NCBI GenBank assembly: GCA_947589135.1
Contig: CANPZT010000070.1
Span: 1 to 6,461 of the forward strand
Direction: 5' to 3'
DNA from: an uncultured Clostridia bacterium
Lineage (GTDB): Bacteria; Bacillota; Clostridia; TANB77; CAG-508
DNA length: 6,461 bases
The notes under the pieces were generated by a model. The model was not told the origin of the DNA. It saw nothing but the letters and a program-made list of their open reading frames with translations, and ran no database searches. Below are positions 5,670 to 6,461 of this stretch, in pieces. The number at the start of each line of letters is the position of its first letter. Positions within the stretch are counted from its first letter, which is position 1. A program made the position numbers and the translations under genes.

Positions 5670-5698
5670 TTGCAATAGTTTAAAACTTATGTTATATT
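5670..5698 (+). promoter_or_regulatory. Probable main promoter of murA (P2)
   Basis: TTGCAA (5670-5675), exactly 17 bases, TATATT (5693-5698), with TGT directly before the -10 box as an extended -10. Transcription would begin near 5705, giving a leader of about 72 bases that opens almost at once into the hairpin at 5710-5729. Confidence 0.65.
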
Positions 5699-5709
5699 TT
5701 ATATGTTAT

Positions 5710-5733
5710 AGAGTGTTATTTTACACTCTTTTT
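5710..5733 (+). terminator. Intrinsic terminator hairpin between spoIIR and murA, possible attenuator
   Basis: AGAGTGT (5710-5716) pairs perfectly with ACACTCT (5723-5729) around a 6-base loop and is followed by TTTT. It can end the spoIIR transcript. However, both murA promoter candidates lie upstream of it and none is seen in the 43 bases after it, so murA transcripts must also pass it. Two downstream segments can pair with its loop and right arm and would break it: GTAAAAT (5739-5745) and TAAAATAAC (5750-5758). Confidence 0.75.
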
Positions 5734-5763
5734 AAATTGTAAAATTTCTTAAAATAACTTATT

Positions 5764-5779
5764 GGGGGTAATTTTATTG
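5764..5779 (+). promoter_or_regulatory. Unusual ribosome binding site and TTG start of murA
   Basis: GGGGG (5764-5768) stands 8 bases before TTG at 5777. Pairing with the 16S tail would need a central G-U pair instead of the GGAGG used by spoIIR. No ATG lies in frame near the expected N-terminus, and the TTG places the conserved Lys-Asn pair at residues 22-23, as in other MurA proteins. Confidence 0.7.
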
Positions 5780-6461
5780 GAAAAATTAGTAGTTTCAGGT
5801 CCCACTTCATTAAAAGGTGAAGTTACAATTAGTGGAGCAAAAAATGCAGCAGTAGCTATTTTACCTGCTACTCTTTTAGTTGATGGAATCTGTACAATTG
5901 AAAATTTACCTAATATTAGTGATATAAAAATATCTTGTGAAATATTAGAAAAACTAGGTGCAAAAATCACCTGGATTGATAAAAATACAATTACAGTTGA
6001 TACTCGAAATATTACTACAACAAAAGCACCTTTAGATTTAACAAGCAAATTTAGAGCATCTTACTATGTTATTGGAGCTATGCTTGGTAGAATGGGAGAA
6101 ATTGAAGTAGGAATGCCTGGTGGCTGTAAATTAGGTGCAAGACCTATTGATCAACATATCAAAGGTTTTGAATTGTTAGGAGCTACCGTAATAGTAGAAA
6201 AAGGTACTATTTATGCAAAAGCTAATGAATTACATGCTTCTCCTATATATATGGATATTGTTTCTGTTGGAGCTACTATTAATGTAATGCTATCAGCAGT
6301 ATTAGCAAAAGGTACAACAATTATTGATAATGCTGCTAAAGAGCCTCATATTGTTGATGTTGCAAACTTTTTAAATACTATGGGAGCAGATATTAGAGGT
6401 GCTGGTACTGATGTTATAAAAATTAATGGTGTTAAAAAATTACATGGTAATGCTACTTATT
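5777..6461 (+). CDS. murA: UDP-N-acetylglucosamine 1-carboxyvinyltransferase (MurZ-like), N-terminal 228 residues
   Basis: First committed enzyme of peptidoglycan synthesis: in the cytosol it transfers enolpyruvate from PEP to UDP-GlcNAc. About 228 codons of a normal roughly 420 are present; the right edge cuts the gene. Visible: SGAKNAA with Lys22-Asn23, FRAS with Arg93, the catalytic loop MPGGCKLGARP with Cys117 (the PEP-binding, fosfomycin-target cysteine) and Arg122, PIDQHIKGFELLGA, and KEPHIVDV (188-195). The cysteine is retained rather than Asp, so fosfomycin sensitivity of this enzyme would be expected from family knowledge. ASYYVIGAMLGR and PIDQHIKGFE resemble the second Firmicute paralogue (MurZ/MurAB) more than MurAA, so another murA may exist elsewhere. 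TTG is the start, chosen by ribosome-site spacing and alignment. Its promoters and the leader hairpin lie in the spoIIR-murA gap. Confidence 0.95.
   Translation, partial: MEKLVVSGPTSLKGEVTISGAKNAAVAILPATLLVDGICTIENLPNISDIKISCEILEKLGAKITWIDKNTITVDTRNITTTKAPLDLTSKFRASYYVIGAMLGRMGEIEVGMPGGCKLGARPIDQHIKGFELLGATVIVEKGTIYAKANELHASPIYMDIVSVGATINVMLSAVLAKGTTIIDNAAKEPHIVDVANFLNTMGADIRGAGTDVIKINGVKKLHGNATY

Noticed and set aside
5749..6048. Minus-strand frame of 99 codons opposite murA
   Set aside because: Antisense shadow of unmistakable MurA coding sequence.

Overview
This is a very AT-rich piece of a low-GC Gram-positive chromosome. AAAGGA-type ribosome binding sites, TTG starts, TTGACA/TATAAT-like promoters, a stage II sporulation gene (spoIIR) and a MurZ-like MurA all point to an endospore-forming member of the Clostridia. 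The species cannot be named from the sequence. I see no insertion sequence, phage gene or CRISPR array; the gene content looks like ordinary chromosome. The less ordinary parts are one unrecognised small gene and several structured regulatory stretches.

Layout, left to right. (1) A minus-strand tRNA-Arg (anticodon CCT) is cut off by the left edge; its own promoter lies at 97-125. (2) A plus-strand TtcA-family PP-loop protein (306-1019) is probably a tRNA-thiolation enzyme of compact size. It converges on the next unit across a shared bidirectional hairpin terminator (1048-1103). (3) A minus-strand two-gene unit follows: a UAP1/UDPGP-type nucleotide-sugar pyrophosphorylase (2892-4142) and then a phosphoglucomutase/phosphomannomutase (1113-2837). 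Together they could convert a sugar 6-phosphate to the 1-phosphate and then to a UDP-sugar for envelope building. The unit starts from a good promoter (4236-4264) whose start site falls inside a perfect 15-bp hairpin. (4) A minus-strand 156-residue protein of unknown function (4268-4738) has a near-consensus promoter with a 15-bp palindrome over its -10 box. (5) Divergent from it, on the plus strand, lie spoIIR (4949-5614), and then the first 228 codons of a murA/murZ gene (5777 to the edge), which begins with TTG.

How they fit: the mutase/pyrophosphorylase pair and MurA both concern UDP-sugars and the cell wall. SpoIIR is the forespore signal that triggers sigma-E processing in the mother cell. 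The tRNA and the TtcA-like enzyme concern translation. The murA upstream region contains two promoter candidates, a 13-bp direct repeat spaced 30 bp apart, and an intrinsic-terminator hairpin located after the promoters and before the gene, so regulation by attenuation is possible. No multi-gene new system is evident. The best candidates for something undescribed are the 156-residue gene with its operator-like promoter, the murA leader, and the hairpin at the start of the pyrophosphorylase transcript.
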